Shown here one piece after another: positions 28,729 to 37,441 of a DNA stretch of 64,000 bases. This DNA is from Mycobacteroides franklinii (GTDB lineage: Bacteria > Actinomycetota > Actinomycetes > Mycobacteriales > Mycobacteriaceae). The DNA lies in NCBI RefSeq assembly GCF_002013895.1, contig NZ_MAFQ01000008.1, positions 124,001 through 188,000 of the forward strand. Direction: 5' to 3'. Both the position numbers and the translations under genes were made by a program. Within the stretch, counting starts at the first letter, position 1. The number at the start of each line of letters is the position of its first letter. The notes under the pieces were generated by a model that did not search any database, was not told the DNA's origin, and saw only the letters and a list, made by a program, of their open reading frames with translations.

Positions 28729-29466
28729 ATGACTTCCCACGAAGAAAGGGCCGACCAGTTTCGGCCCGACACACCATTTGGTTTCGGCTTCGGTTTCGAC
28801 CCCACCCGTCGCGGACCAGGCTTTCGCGGACGCCGCCACGGCGGCCGTCAGCAGGAATGCGATCCCCGCGGTGAATTCCACGAGCAGGCATGGGCGGGCC
28901 GTCGCGGCCCCGGCGCCTTCATGGATCGCGGCTTCGGGCCCGGGTTCGGACGTGGATTCGGCGGCCCCGGATTCGGGTTCGGCTTCGGTGACCAGCCGCG
29001 CGGACGCGGACGGGGACGTGGCCAGCGCGGCGACGTCCGGGCCGCCATCCTGGCACTGCTCGCCGAACGCTCGATGCACGGCTACGAGATGATCCGCGAG
29101 ATCGCCGAACGCAGTAACAACATCTGGCGGCCCAGCCCCGGCTCGGTCTACCCGACACTGCAACTGCTCGTCGATGAGGGACTCATCGCCGAGCAAGCGC
29201 AGTCCGGGGACGGCGGCAGCCGCAAGCAGTTCGAGCTCACGGCCGAGGGCCGTGAAGCCGCGGACAAGCTGGACACCCCGCCCTGGGACAAGATCAACGA
29301 AGACGCCGACCCGTCGGTGCTCGATCTTCGCTCGGCGCTCGGCCAGCTGATGGGCGCTGTTGCGCAGTCGGCGCACGCCGCCTCACCGGAGCAGCAGCAA
29401 CGAATCATCGAGATCGTTAACGCGGCCCGCAAGCAGGTCTACGGCATCCTGGGCGAAACCGACTGA
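28729..29466 (+). CDS. PadR-family transcriptional regulator with low-complexity N-terminus
   Basis: A 245-residue protein. Residues 1-100 are a Gly/Phe/Arg-rich, apparently disordered region (repeated FGFGFG, GRGRGRG). The winged-helix domain then reads VRAAILALLAERSMHGYEMIREI, followed by PSPGSVYPTLQLLVDEGLI, the PadR hallmark. A C-terminal dimer helix (about 205-240) ends it. AAGGAGAG precedes the ATG. Palindromes at 28667-28696 suggest autoregulation. No partner gene lies downstream on the same strand, so the controlled transporter is elsewhere or self-control dominates. Confidence 0.92.
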   Translation: MTSHEERADQFRPDTPFGFGFGFDPTRRGPGFRGRRHGGRQQECDPRGEFHEQAWAGRRGPGAFMDRGFGPGFGRGFGGPGFGFGFGDQPRGRGRGRGQRGDVRAAILALLAERSMHGYEMIREIAERSNNIWRPSPGSVYPTLQLLVDEGLIAEQAQSGDGGSRKQFELTAEGREAADKLDTPPWDKINEDADPSVLDLRSALGQLMGAVAQSAHAASPEQQQRIIEIVNAARKQVYGILGETD

Positions 29467-29485
29467 GACCGTCCATAGGTTCCAC

Positions 29486-29520
29486 CACTAGGCCCCCGCC
29501 GCACTGGCGGGGGTCTAGTG
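29486..29520. terminator. bidirectional terminator between the PadR gene and glpK
   Basis: CCCCCGCC (29493-29500) pairs with GGCGGGGG (29506-29513), extended by CACTAG/CTAGTG across a G-T pair. The hairpin overlaps the glpK stop codon and follows the PadR stop by 19 bases, so it can end both convergent transcripts. Confidence 0.8.
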
Positions 29521-31032
29521 CACGTCGACCCAGTCCAGCGTGCGTTGTACGGCCTTCTTCCAGCCCGCGAAGCCTTCGGCGCGCTGCTGTTCGGTGATCG
29601 ACGAGCTCCAGCGCTGGTCCTCCAGCCAGTTCCGCCGCAGGTCGTCGGCGTCCTTCCAGAACCCGACGGCCAGTCCCGCCGCATACGCCGCACCCAACGC
29701 AGTCGTCTCAGCGACAACGGGTTTGACGACGTCTACACCCAAGATGTCGGCCTGGATCTGCATGCAGAGCTTGTTGGCGGTGATACCGCCATCGACCTTG
29801 AGCACCTCCAGGTGCACACCCGAGTCGGCCTCCATGGCCTCCACCACTTCGCGGCTCTGGTAGCAGATCGCCTCGAGCGTTGCCCGCGCCAAATGTGCGT
29901 TGGTGTTGAACCGGGAAAGGCCCACTATCGCGCCGCGCGCATCCGAGCGCCAGTACGGCGCGAACAGACCCGAAAAGGCCGGCACAAAATAAACTCCGCC
30001 GTTGTCCTCAACCTGGCGAGCCAGGTCCTCGCTTTGCGCGGCCCCGCTGATGATGCCCAGCTGATCGCGCAGCCACTGCACCGCCGAGCCGGTCACCGCG
30101 ATGGAACCCTCGAGCGCGTAGACCGGCTTGTTGTCGCCGAATTGGTAGCAGACGGTGGTCAACAGCCCGTTGCGCGAGTGAACCAGTTCTTCACCGGTGT
30201 TGAGTAGCAAGAAGTTTCCGGTGCCATAGGTGTTCTTGGCCTCGCCGGGACTCAGGCATACCTGCCCCACCATCGCCGCCTGCTGATCACCGAGGTCCCC
30301 GGCGATGGGTACTTCGCCACCGAGCGGCCCCATATGCGTCGTGAATCCAAACGGCTCAACGGGTGACGACGCCTTGATCGGCGGAAGCATTTGACGCGGA
30401 ATGGAAAAGAACGACAGCAGCTCGTCATCCCAGTCCAAGGTCTCCAGGTTCATCAACATGGTGCGGCTGGCATTGGTCACGTCGGTGACATGCACCCCGC
30501 CCCGGATGCCGCCGGTGAGGTTCCAGATCACCCAGCTGTCAGGGGTGCCGAAGAGCGCATCGCCGTTCTCCGCGTCGCGGCGCACACCCTCGATGTTCTC
30601 CAGAATCCACTGCAGCTTGCCGCCGGAAAAGTAAGTGGCGGGCGGCAATCCAGCCTTCTGCCGTATGACGTCACCTCGCCCGTCCCGGTCCAGCGCCGAC
30701 GCGATCTTGTCGGTGCGGGTGTCCTGCCACACGATGGCATTGCAGTACGGCCTGCCGGTGTGGCGGTTCCACACCAGCGTGGTCTCACGTTGATTGGTCA
30801 CCCCAACGGCGGCCAGATCCCCGGCCGACAGTCCGGTCACATTCAGAGACGTGGCCAGCACCGACCAGGTGCGCTCCCAGATCTCCACCGGGTTGTGTTC
30901 CACCCAGCCTGCCCGCGGCAGCAGCTGCTGATGCTCCAGCTGGTGCCGACCCACCTCCTCGCCCCGGTGGTTGAAGATCATGGCACGCGTGCTGGTTGTG
31001 CCCTGGTCGATCGACGCCACGAAATCAGCCAT
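29515..31032 (-). CDS. glpK: glycerol kinase
   Basis: Phosphorylates glycerol to sn-glycerol 3-phosphate with ATP; 505 residues, the normal length. [14 protein letters not shown] is the FGGY N-terminal phosphate loop and [16 protein letters not shown] follows. [19 protein letters not shown] and the [17 protein letters not shown] motif match GlpK closely. Its start overlaps the upstream glpF stop by eight bases, forming a glpF-glpK operon for glycerol uptake. Confidence 0.97.
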   Translation of the reverse strand: MADFVASIDQGTTSTRAMIFNHRGEEVGRHQLEHQQLLPRAGWVEHNPVEIWERTWSVLATSLNVTGLSAGDLAAVGVTNQRETTLVWNRHTGRPYCNAIVWQDTRTDKIASALDRDGRGDVIRQKAGLPPATYFSGGKLQWILENIEGVRRDAENGDALFGTPDSWVIWNLTGGIRGGVHVTDVTNASRTMLMNLETLDWDDELLSFFSIPRQMLPPIKASSPVEPFGFTTHMGPLGGEVPIAGDLGDQQAAMVGQVCLSPGEAKNTYGTGNFLLLNTGEELVHSRNGLLTTVCYQFGDNKPVYALEGSIAVTGSAVQWLRDQLGIISGAAQSEDLARQVEDNGGVYFVPAFSGLFAPYWRSDARGAIVGLSRFNTNAHLARATLEAICYQSREVVEAMEADSGVHLEVLKVDGGITANKLCMQIQADILGVDVVKPVVAETTALGAAYAAGLAVGFWKDADDLRRNWLEDQRWSSSITEQQRAEGFAGWKKAVQRTLDWVDVH

Positions 31033-31837
31033 TGGCGAACTCCTCGGTATGCGACGGTGATTGGTTTACAAGATCATCTGCGGGCAAGAACGGTTCCACC
31101 AAAGACCGGTACAACGCGGCCCCCAACAAGCCACCGATGAGCGGCCCGATGATGGGCACCCACCAATACTGTGCCCCGTGCTGGTCCAGGAAGGCCGTAT
31201 CGAAACCGGTGAGATAGGAGGCGAGCCGGGGACCGAAGTCGCGCGCGGGGTTGATCGCATATCCGGCGATGGACCCCCACGCCATACCTAAACCGACGAC
31301 CACCCCGCCGATCGCGAGCGGTGTGAGGCTCTCGGGCATGCGCACGTTTCGCCGATCCGAGATGGCGAAGATCAGGAACACCAGGATGGCCGTGCCGATG
31401 ATCTGGTCGCGCAGGCCGCCCCACAGACTGACGTCGAGCGCGCCGTTACCCGGCAGTGTCGAGAAGACGCCCTGCGTCGCGAGGGTGTGCCCGGGATCAA
31501 CGGCCGACAGTACGCTTCCGTAATTCCACCGGACCAGCAGTGCCGCCACGAATGCTCCGGCGGTCTGGGCGAGGATGAACGGAACCACCTGTTTCCATGG
31601 GAATCCACGAAAGGCCGCCAGTGCCACCGTGACCGCCGGGTTGAGGTGCGCGCCGGATATCCGTCCGGCGGCGAAAATGCCGAAGGTGACGCCCATGCCC
31701 CAGGCCCAGGCGATGGAGTTGTGATTGCCGTAGTCCTCATCCCCCGCGGTGACCACCTGGGCGACGACGCCCACCCCGAACAGGATCAAGATCAGCGTGC
31801 CGACGAACTCCGCGGCGAGCTGGCCCATGTTCCGCAT
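31025..31837 (-). CDS. glpF: glycerol uptake facilitator (aquaglyceroporin)
   Basis: A six-helix MIP channel of about 270 residues. The two half-helix motifs are [12 protein letters not shown] and [13 protein letters not shown]. The Asp after the second NPA-Arg is the mark of glycerol-conducting members. ATG 31837 ([11 protein letters not shown]) is chosen; longer and shorter in-frame starts exist. It feeds glycerol to GlpK, encoded by the overlapping next gene. Confidence 0.92.
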   Translation of the reverse strand: MRNMGQLAAEFVGTLILILFGVGVVAQVVTAGDEDYGNHNSIAWAWGMGVTFGIFAAGRISGAHLNPAVTVALAAFRGFPWKQVVPFILAQTAGAFVAALLVRWNYGSVLSAVDPGHTLATQGVFSTLPGNGALDVSLWGGLRDQIIGTAILVFLIFAISDRRNVRMPESLTPLAIGGVVVGLGMAWGSIAGYAINPARDFGPRLASYLTGFDTAFLDQHGAQYWWVPIIGPLIGGLLGAALYRSLVEPFLPADDLVNQSPSHTEEFANG

Positions 31838-31883
31838 ATCACCGAATCTAGGGGCGGGCCGCGCCAGGCACACCCGGAAACGC

Positions 31884-31941
31884 CGAACAGACGCTTACTG
31901 CACGTGCCTTCTGGCGTTTTCGTGCAGTCAGCGTCTGTTCG
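31884..31941. repeat. large 21-bp inverted repeat between the dehydrogenase gene and glpF
   Basis: CGAACAGACGCT-T-ACTGCACG (31884-31904) and CGTGCAGT-C-AGCGTCTGTTCG (31921-31941) pair over 20 of 21 positions around a 16-base loop. It lies 17 bases after the dehydrogenase stop (minus strand) and before glpF, so it can act as terminator. Its length and symmetry also resemble a dispersed mycobacterial intergenic hairpin. Confidence 0.85.
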
Positions 31942-31958
31942 CGGAAACTAGCGGTGCG

Positions 31959-32837
31959 TTACTTCCACGGCTCGACGCTGTCACGCACCAGGTCGATGCT
32001 CCACGGCCCGTCGGTCTCGGCGGTGTCGGTGACCGACCAGCCCTTGAGCCGCTGGATGGATCCGCCCGTCACCTTGAACACCTGGCCCGTCCACGGGTTC
32101 TTCTCGGTGCTCAGGTACGCCACCAACGGAGAGATGTTGGCGGGGCTGAACATATCGAACTGGCCCTCGTCGACCGGAGCCGCGAAGATCGCCCCCATAC
32201 CGGGTGTGGCCAGCGTCAGGCGGGTACGCGCGACCGGCGCGATCGCATTCACCTTGACCCCGTAACGCTCCAGTTCGGCGGCCGCGACGCAGGACAGCGC
32301 CGCGATACCCGCCTTGGCGGCACCATAGTTGCCTTGGCCCGGGTTAGGCAGTGTCACACCGGAATCCGACGCTGTATTCACCACGGTGGCCTTGACATCG
32401 GCGCCGGCCTTGGCCTGGTTCTTCCAGTAGACCGCCGCGTGGTGCAGCACCGAGAAGTGCCCCTTGAGGTGCACCTGAATGACCGCATCCCACTGGTCCT
32501 CTTCGAGACCGGCGATGAAGCCGTCGCGGAGGATGCCCGCGTTGTTCACGACGGCATCCAGCTGACCGAAGGTCTCGACGGCCTGATTCACCAGGTTCGA
32601 GGCGCCGGCCCAGGTCGAGATGTTGTCCGTATTCGCAACGGCTTTTCCGCCCAGAGCGGTGATCTCGTCGACCACTTCCTGCGCGGGCCCGGCGTCCGAA
32701 CCTGAGCCATCGTTGGCGCCGCCGAGGTCGTTGACGACCACCGACGCACCTTCCCTGGCGAAGAGCAGCGCATGCTCACGACCGATGCCACGTCCGGCAC
32801 CGGTGATGACCGCGACCCGTCCGTCAAGTTGTCCCAT
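31959..32837 (-). CDS. SDR-family 3-hydroxyacyl-CoA-type dehydrogenase
   Basis: A 292-residue short-chain dehydrogenase related to the dehydrogenase unit of peroxisomal multifunctional enzyme 2. VAVITGAGRGIGREHALLFA is the NAD(P) loop. NTASDSG supplies the catalytic Ser and GNYGAAKAG the Tyr-x-x-x-Lys pair. GGAGAGGG precedes ATG 32837. It is the last gene of a thiolase-hydratase-dehydrogenase operon, so it probably oxidises the 3-hydroxyacyl-CoA made by the MaoC protein. Confidence 0.9.
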   Translation of the reverse strand: MGQLDGRVAVITGAGRGIGREHALLFAREGASVVVNDLGGANDGSGSDAGPAQEVVDEITALGGKAVANTDNISTWAGASNLVNQAVETFGQLDAVVNNAGILRDGFIAGLEEDQWDAVIQVHLKGHFSVLHHAAVYWKNQAKAGADVKATVVNTASDSGVTLPNPGQGNYGAAKAGIAALSCVAAAELERYGVKVNAIAPVARTRLTLATPGMGAIFAAPVDEGQFDMFSPANISPLVAYLSTEKNPWTGQVFKVTGGSIQRLKGWSVTDTAETDGPWSIDLVRDSVEPWK

Positions 32838-32866
32838 GATGTCTTTCCCTCTCCTGATGCGATGAC

Positions 32867-33718
32867 TTAAGCGATTACGGCGTGGCCGTTTTTGATGACG
32901 AGGTCCTCGCCGACGTTGGTCTCGTACGAGAAGGCGCCTGCGGCACCGTTGCCCCAGAAATTGGTGGTGATGTCCTGTCCGGGCAGCACCGGCTTCGCGA
33001 ACCGGACGGCAAGCTCCTTGAGACGCTCGGTGCGCGAGTCGGCCAGCTCGGTCAGGGCCGCCCACGAAGTAAATGCCATGGTGCACAGCCCATGCGCGAT
33101 GATGCCGGGCAGTCCGGCCGCGACCGCGGCATCGTTGTCCAGGTGGATCGGCATGGGGTCGCCGGCGGCCGGGCCGTAGCGGAACGTCTGGTCGTCGTCG
33201 ACGTGCTGCGTCAGCGTCGCGGTGGGCGAGTTGGCCTTGACCGTCTCGTCCAGCACGAAGTTCGGACCCAGCTCGCCACGTGTCTCACCCACGTCGTACT
33301 TGCGGAAGAAGAACGTGACGTACTGCTCATTCACCAGATCGCCCGCAGCATCCCGTGTTTCGGCGTACACAGTGCCGCGGGTTCCGTTCTCCATGCCCTC
33401 ATAGCCGGTCATCTTCGACCTGGCCACCAGCGTGTCACCGGGCTTGATGGGTCGGTGGAACTTGAAGAACTGCTCACCGTGCACCACACGCGGAATCAGC
33501 TGGTAGGGAACGACGCTCATCGTGGTGCCGACGAGCGACTGAAAGATGGGCACGATCGCGAAGACCGGAGCTGCCACCTCGCCCTTGCGGTGCTCCTCGA
33601 TCGGATCATTAGTGGCCTCGGCGTAGGCGATCAAACGGTCCTTGTCGACCTCGATGGTCTCCTCGGCGCCCCACTGATCCAGGCCGTCGTTGTTGAAGGG
33701 GTATTTGGTGTCAGCCAT
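32867..33718 (-). CDS. MaoC-type double hot-dog enoyl-CoA hydratase
   Basis: A 283-residue hydratase with an N-terminal hot-dog domain (FAIVPIFQSLVGTTMSVVP) and a catalytic C-terminal one. The motif there is DPMPIHLDNDAAVAAGLPG followed by IIAHGLCTM. The Asp and His are the hydratase-2 catalytic pair. It adds water to trans-2-enoyl-CoA. It lies between the thiolase (17 bases away) and the SDR gene (29 bases away) on the same strand. The acyl substrate (fatty acid or sterol side chain) cannot be told. Confidence 0.9.
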   Translation of the reverse strand: MADTKYPFNNDGLDQWGAEETIEVDKDRLIAYAEATNDPIEEHRKGEVAAPVFAIVPIFQSLVGTTMSVVPYQLIPRVVHGEQFFKFHRPIKPGDTLVARSKMTGYEGMENGTRGTVYAETRDAAGDLVNEQYVTFFFRKYDVGETRGELGPNFVLDETVKANSPTATLTQHVDDDQTFRYGPAAGDPMPIHLDNDAAVAAGLPGIIAHGLCTMAFTSWAALTELADSRTERLKELAVRFAKPVLPGQDITTNFWGNGAAGAFSYETNVGEDLVIKNGHAVIA

Positions 33719-33734
33719 TATCTGCCAGCCCCTT

Positions 33735-34952
33735 TCAGCGATTGGCCGGCTTGTAGGCGGTGATCACGCAGGCACCGCCGAGGCCAAGGTTGTGCTGCAG
33801 CGCGACTCCGGTCTTCTCGGACGCACTCGCCACCTGACGCTTGTCGGCGTCGCCGCGCAGCTGCCAGGTGAGCTCGGCGCACTGCGCCAGACCGGTGGCA
33901 CCGAGTGGATGCCCCTTGGAGATCAGGCCGCCCGACGGGTTCACCACCCAACGGCCACCGTAGGTGGTGTCGCCGTTGTCGATGAGCTTTCCGCCCTCAC
34001 CCTCGGCGCACAGACCCAGCGCCTCGTAGGTGATCAGCTCGTTGGCCGAGAAACAGTCGTGCAACTCGATGACGTCCACGTCATCGGCCGAAATCTGCGC
34101 CTGCTCATACACTTTCTGCGCGGCGAGCTTGGCCATGTCGAAGCCGACAAGCGTGATCGCCGACTTGGACTCCAGGGTCCCGGGGGTGTCTGTGGTCATC
34201 GCCTGGCCCACGATCTCCACGGCGCGATCGCCGAGCCCGTTCCCCTCGACGAACCGTTCGGAGGCCAGGATGGCCGCGCCCGATCCATCGGAGGTCGGTG
34301 AGCACTGCAACTTGGTCAGCGGCTCGTAGATCATCTTGGCGTCCAAGATGTCCTGCAGACTGTATTCCTCTTGGAACTGTGCATAGGGATTGTTCACCGA
34401 ATGCTTGTGGTTCTTGTAGCCGATCTTGGCGAAGTGCTCGGCGGTGGTGCCGTACTTCTGCATGTGCTCACGGCCTGCGGCACCGAACATCCAGGGCGCC
34501 GGCGGGAAAGCGAAATCGAACAACCCGGCGAGCGCTTCGATGTGCCGCTGCATCGGCTGCTCGCGGTCGGTGAAGGTGGCACCCAACGAACCGGGCTGCA
34601 TCTTTTCGAATCCCAGCGCCAGCGTGACATCGGCGAGCCCGCCGCGGATGGCCTGCGCCGCGTTGAACAAGGCCGTCGAGCCCGTCGAACAGTTGTTGTT
34701 GACGTTGGTGACCGGGATGCCGGTCATGCCCAGCTCGTACACCGCGCGCTGGCCGGAGGTCGACTCCCCCGCGCAATACCCGACATACGCGGCTTCCACC
34801 TTGTCGTAATCGATGCCGGCGTCGGTCAGTGCATTGGTGCCCGACTCCTTGGCCATGGCCGGGTAGTCCCAGCCCTCACGTCGTCCGGGTTTCTCGAATT
34901 TCGTCATCCCGACGCCGATGACAAATACCTTCTCGGGGGCCTTACGCGGCAT
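33735..34952 (-). CDS. SCP-x-type thiolase (lipid-transfer acetyl-CoA acetyltransferase)
   Basis: A 405-residue thiolase. The nucleophile lies in [19 protein letters not shown], with HDCFSANE in the middle. [21 protein letters not shown] has the catalytic His, and the second Cys is in [15 protein letters not shown] precedes ATG 34952 ([11 protein letters not shown]). It should cleave 3-ketoacyl-CoA, the step after the hydratase and dehydrogenase encoded downstream. The members of this family in mycobacteria serve fatty-acid or sterol side-chain breakdown. It is first in its operon, with a palindromic operator at 35027-35044. Confidence 0.92.
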   Translation of the reverse strand: MPRKAPEKVFVIGVGMTKFEKPGRREGWDYPAMAKESGTNALTDAGIDYDKVEAAYVGYCAGESTSGQRAVYELGMTGIPVTNVNNNCSTGSTALFNAAQAIRGGLADVTLALGFEKMQPGSLGATFTDREQPMQRHIEALAGLFDFAFPPAPWMFGAAGREHMQKYGTTAEHFAKIGYKNHKHSVNNPYAQFQEEYSLQDILDAKMIYEPLTKLQCSPTSDGSGAAILASERFVEGNGLGDRAVEIVGQAMTTDTPGTLESKSAITLVGFDMAKLAAQKVYEQAQISADDVDVIELHDCFSANELITYEALGLCAEGEGGKLIDNGDTTYGGRWVVNPSGGLISKGHPLGATGLAQCAELTWQLRGDADKRQVASASEKTGVALQHNLGLGGACVITAYKPANR

Positions 34953-35026
34953 CTTCCAAGCTCCTTTTGCGCACTTCAATGGGGGCTCCGCCAACGTAAC
35001 ATACGTTCCATCCTGAATGTAAGGGT

Positions 35027-35044
35027 GCGATACAGATGTATCGC
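35027..35044. promoter_or_regulatory. 18-bp palindromic operator before the thiolase operon
   Basis: GCGATACA-GA-TGTATCGC is a perfect inverted repeat 74 bases upstream of the thiolase ATG, in the gap after the TetR gene. A second, imperfect dyad (GTAAC-ATAC-GTTCC, 34996-35009) lies closer to the start. The neighbouring TetR protein is the likely ligand. The CGATAC/GTATCG core is shared with the MmpL operator at 327-353. Confidence 0.65.
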
Positions 35045-35126
35045 CAACGAGCGAAAAGGCGGGCATAACGGACAATGCGCTCGGTGAACACCCGTCAAAC
35101 GTGCCCGGAACACCCAGGTCGTTTAC

Positions 35127-35756
35127 CTACAGGGTGGTTTGTTTCTGCGTATCGGGCAGCGGAGCGCGTAGCCGCAGTTCCAGCATCTGCTTGGCCCGCA
35201 ACCAGCGACGGTCACGGGTTTCCTGGGAGGCGGTCAGGCTGCTGACGAGGAGACCGCGAATGATGTCCATGGCCAGCAGGCCCAAGTCACGCCGATCCTT
35301 GGGCGAGCCCGGGTCATCGTCGTCGAGCACGTTGAGCGCCGACAGATTGTGCAGCACCATCTTCTCGAACTGATCGAGGTGCACCCGCAGATCAGGTTCG
35401 GTCCGCGCCGCGATAAGCAGTTCCACCACCGCGATAAACAAGGGCCCCTGATGGATCCGCCACAGCACATCGAGATACCGCGCGATGGGATCCGCGGACT
35501 GATCCATGGCCATCAGCTCTTCGAGCACTGCCTGGGTGCGCTTGAACGCGAGGTGGCGCACCGATTCGGCCATCAATTCCGATTTGGACTGGAAATGATG
35601 GATCAACGCGCCGCGGGTGACACCAGCACGACTTGCAATGCGCGAGGTGGTGGTGCCCGAGTACCCGAACTCGACGAGGCAATCGATGGTCGCCTCGAGC
35701 AACCGGGCCCGCATCGCCGCCGAACGCTCCTCCTGAGTGCGTCGCGGCGTGGGCAT
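35127..35756 (-). CDS. TetR-family transcriptional regulator
   Basis: A 209-residue repressor. The HTH is in GYSGTTTSRIASRAGVTRG, followed by ALIHHFQSKSELMAESVRH, the typical recognition helix and core entry. The C-terminal ligand domain (about 75-205) is of the long-chain-ligand TetR type, but its ligand is unknown. ATG 35756 is taken; GTG 35762 is also in frame. It probably controls the thiolase operon downstream through the palindrome at 35027-35044, with an acyl-CoA as a possible inducer. Confidence 0.9.
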   Translation of the reverse strand: MPTPRRTQEERSAAMRARLLEATIDCLVEFGYSGTTTSRIASRAGVTRGALIHHFQSKSELMAESVRHLAFKRTQAVLEELMAMDQSADPIARYLDVLWRIHQGPLFIAVVELLIAARTEPDLRVHLDQFEKMVLHNLSALNVLDDDDPGSPKDRRDLGLLAMDIIRGLLVSSLTASQETRDRRWLRAKQMLELRLRAPLPDTQKQTTL

Positions 35757-35794
35757 GCCCACATTGCACCACAGTCAGTCGAGACCAAGCGCGG

Positions 35795-36949
35795 CTATCG
35801 GCCGCTGACCTGGTGGAAAATCTGCGCGGCCTGCGCCTCGTACTTGGCGTAGGCGTCGGGGAAAGCCGACCGCTGAACCGCCTGCGCGGCTTGGGCAACG
35901 CTCATGTCCTGCCAGCCGGACACCTTCACCAACTGGTCGTAAAACTTGCCGGCAGACCGCGACGGATCCATCAAATCAGCTGTGGCGCCCCAGCTTTGGC
36001 GCTGCTGGAACGGACCCACCGAGTCATGGTCATGTCCCACACCGTCATTGGCGAGCATCAACGAGTCGGGCACCGAGGAGTTCGCGAGGCTGCGCAGACC
36101 CGACTCGGTGAGCGCGGTCGCCAGCGCGATCTGAATCGCCTCGGGAGAGAGCCCGCGGCGCAGGCCTTCCTCGATGATCTTGCGAGCGACTTCCATCTGA
36201 CCGGCGTCCAGGTTCATGAAGACCGACGGACCCGACGGGCGCAGCGACGGCGCTCCGGTGTTGGAGTAACTGCCGTCGGGCGCGCTGTGGCCCCCGCCAC
36301 CATGGCCACCGCCGTGGCCGCCTCCGCTGCCACCACCAAAACCGCCGCCCCCGCTGCCGCCACTGAATCCACCGCTACCGGCCTTCATAGACGCGGCTGC
36401 CGCGCCCCCGCCACTACTGGCGGGCATGAATGCCGCGGGCTGGGTGCTGGCTGAGTTGTGCTCCGCGTCGACGCTCGCCGATGCCTTCCGCAGATCGTTT
36501 GACGAGGCGCGATCGGCCTCTTCCAGCGACTTCAGGGCCTGCCGGATCGCGTCGGTCAACCGCCTGGCCTCTGCCTGCAGATCCCGATTGCCCTCAGGGG
36601 CGGTCACGGTGCCGTCATCGGCGACGTGCAGGCCCTTGGAGGTGGCCTCGTCCACCAGCGCCATCACCTTGTCACGCCCCGCGGTGAGCGCGGAATGCCC
36701 GCCGCGGACGGCGTCGGCGACATTACTGATCGCGAACGAGAGCCGGTTCGTCGAAGACTGTTCACTCGACGCCTGGTCGTAGGCGGATTGGAAGGCCTTG
36801 CCCTTCCAGAACGACTCAGCCGAGTCCAGATCGCGGACCACCCCGTCGATGGACAGGTCCAGGTTCTTGCTGGCGTCCTCGATGGCCTTGGCGGCCGCGT
36901 CCAAGTTGGCGACATCCCACCCGCGCAGCTGCGAAATCGTCGGCCTCAC
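35795..36949 (-). CDS. WXG-domain protein with C-terminal lysozyme-like domain
   Basis: A 384-residue protein. The N-terminal helical region (1-150) contains ESFWKGKAFQSAYDQ with a W-x-G turn at W48-G50, the layout of type VII secretion (ESX) substrates. A Gly/His-rich linker (about 183-220) follows. The last 150 residues carry ALATALTESGLRSLAN and DSVGPFQQRQSWG, typical of lytic-transglycosylase/lysozyme-like domains, where the Glu of TES is the probable catalytic acid. It would cut peptidoglycan outside the inner membrane. GTG 36949 overlaps the stop of the upstream 99-codon gene (GTGA). No ESX machinery is nearby. Confidence 0.8.
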   Translation of the reverse strand: MRPTISQLRGWDVANLDAAAKAIEDASKNLDLSIDGVVRDLDSAESFWKGKAFQSAYDQASSEQSSTNRLSFAISNVADAVRGGHSALTAGRDKVMALVDEATSKGLHVADDGTVTAPEGNRDLQAEARRLTDAIRQALKSLEEADRASSNDLRKASASVDAEHNSASTQPAAFMPASSGGGAAAASMKAGSGGFSGGSGGGGFGGGSGGGHGGGHGGGGHSAPDGSYSNTGAPSLRPSGPSVFMNLDAGQMEVARKIIEEGLRRGLSPEAIQIALATALTESGLRSLANSSVPDSLMLANDGVGHDHDSVGPFQQRQSWGATADLMDPSRSAGKFYDQLVKVSGWQDMSVAQAAQAVQRSAFPDAYAKYEAQAAQIFHQVSGR

Positions 36950-37245
36950 AGCCGGACCTCCCCGGCCCTGGCCACCCGCTTGCCGTTGACGGCGTCCTGG
37001 CCCGTCAACGCGCCCGAGCTGCTCTGCACAAAGTTAGAGATGTTCTCGATGCGGTCGGATGCTCCGCCGCCGGCGCGCTTGAGCGCCGCACTGACCGCAC
37101 GCAGCACCTCGGCGAACTCGGTGCCGGCCACCGCGTTGGCCGCCGCCTCGAAGTCGACCTCGGGGAATGCGTCCTTCGCGCGTCCTGCCACACGACTCGC
37201 CAGCCGTGCCATCTCAGCACCGTTGGCCTTCATGGTGTCGTTCAT
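36946..37245 (-). CDS. small helical ESX-like partner protein (99 aa)
   Basis: The ATG at 37245 has an excellent GGGGAGG site. The product is an all-helical 99-residue protein (AEMARLASRVAGRAKDAF, FAEVLRAVSAALKRAGG) without a signal peptide, similar in size to WXG100 partners, though a clear W-x-G is lacking. It overlaps the WXG-lysozyme gene by four bases, so the two are co-translated and probably form a complex, perhaps as a secretion chaperone. Confidence 0.7.
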   Translation of the reverse strand: MNDTMKANGAEMARLASRVAGRAKDAFPEVDFEAAANAVAGTEFAEVLRAVSAALKRAGGGASDRIENISNFVQSSSGALTGQDAVNGKRVARAGEVRL

Positions 37246-37441
37246 AGATACCTCCCCAAGGAACCGGTCCTGCGCGCACGTGACGGCGCGGTTCATCGCC
37301 GGAATGTGCCTCTGATCAGATACGACGGCACTGGTGCCGATTTGGTTCCATGTTTTTCTACCTTTTTTCGCGCCCGTCCGCCGCGGCCGCGTGCGGGCAA
37401 ACCGCCAGGTCCAACCCCCTGATTGAGGAACAATACGACCC

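Noticed and set aside
27153..28874. Long plus-strand frames opposite the antiporter gene (573 and 611 codons)
   Set aside because: They are shadows of the antiporter and ParB-like genes; only the part from 28729 (PadR) is real.
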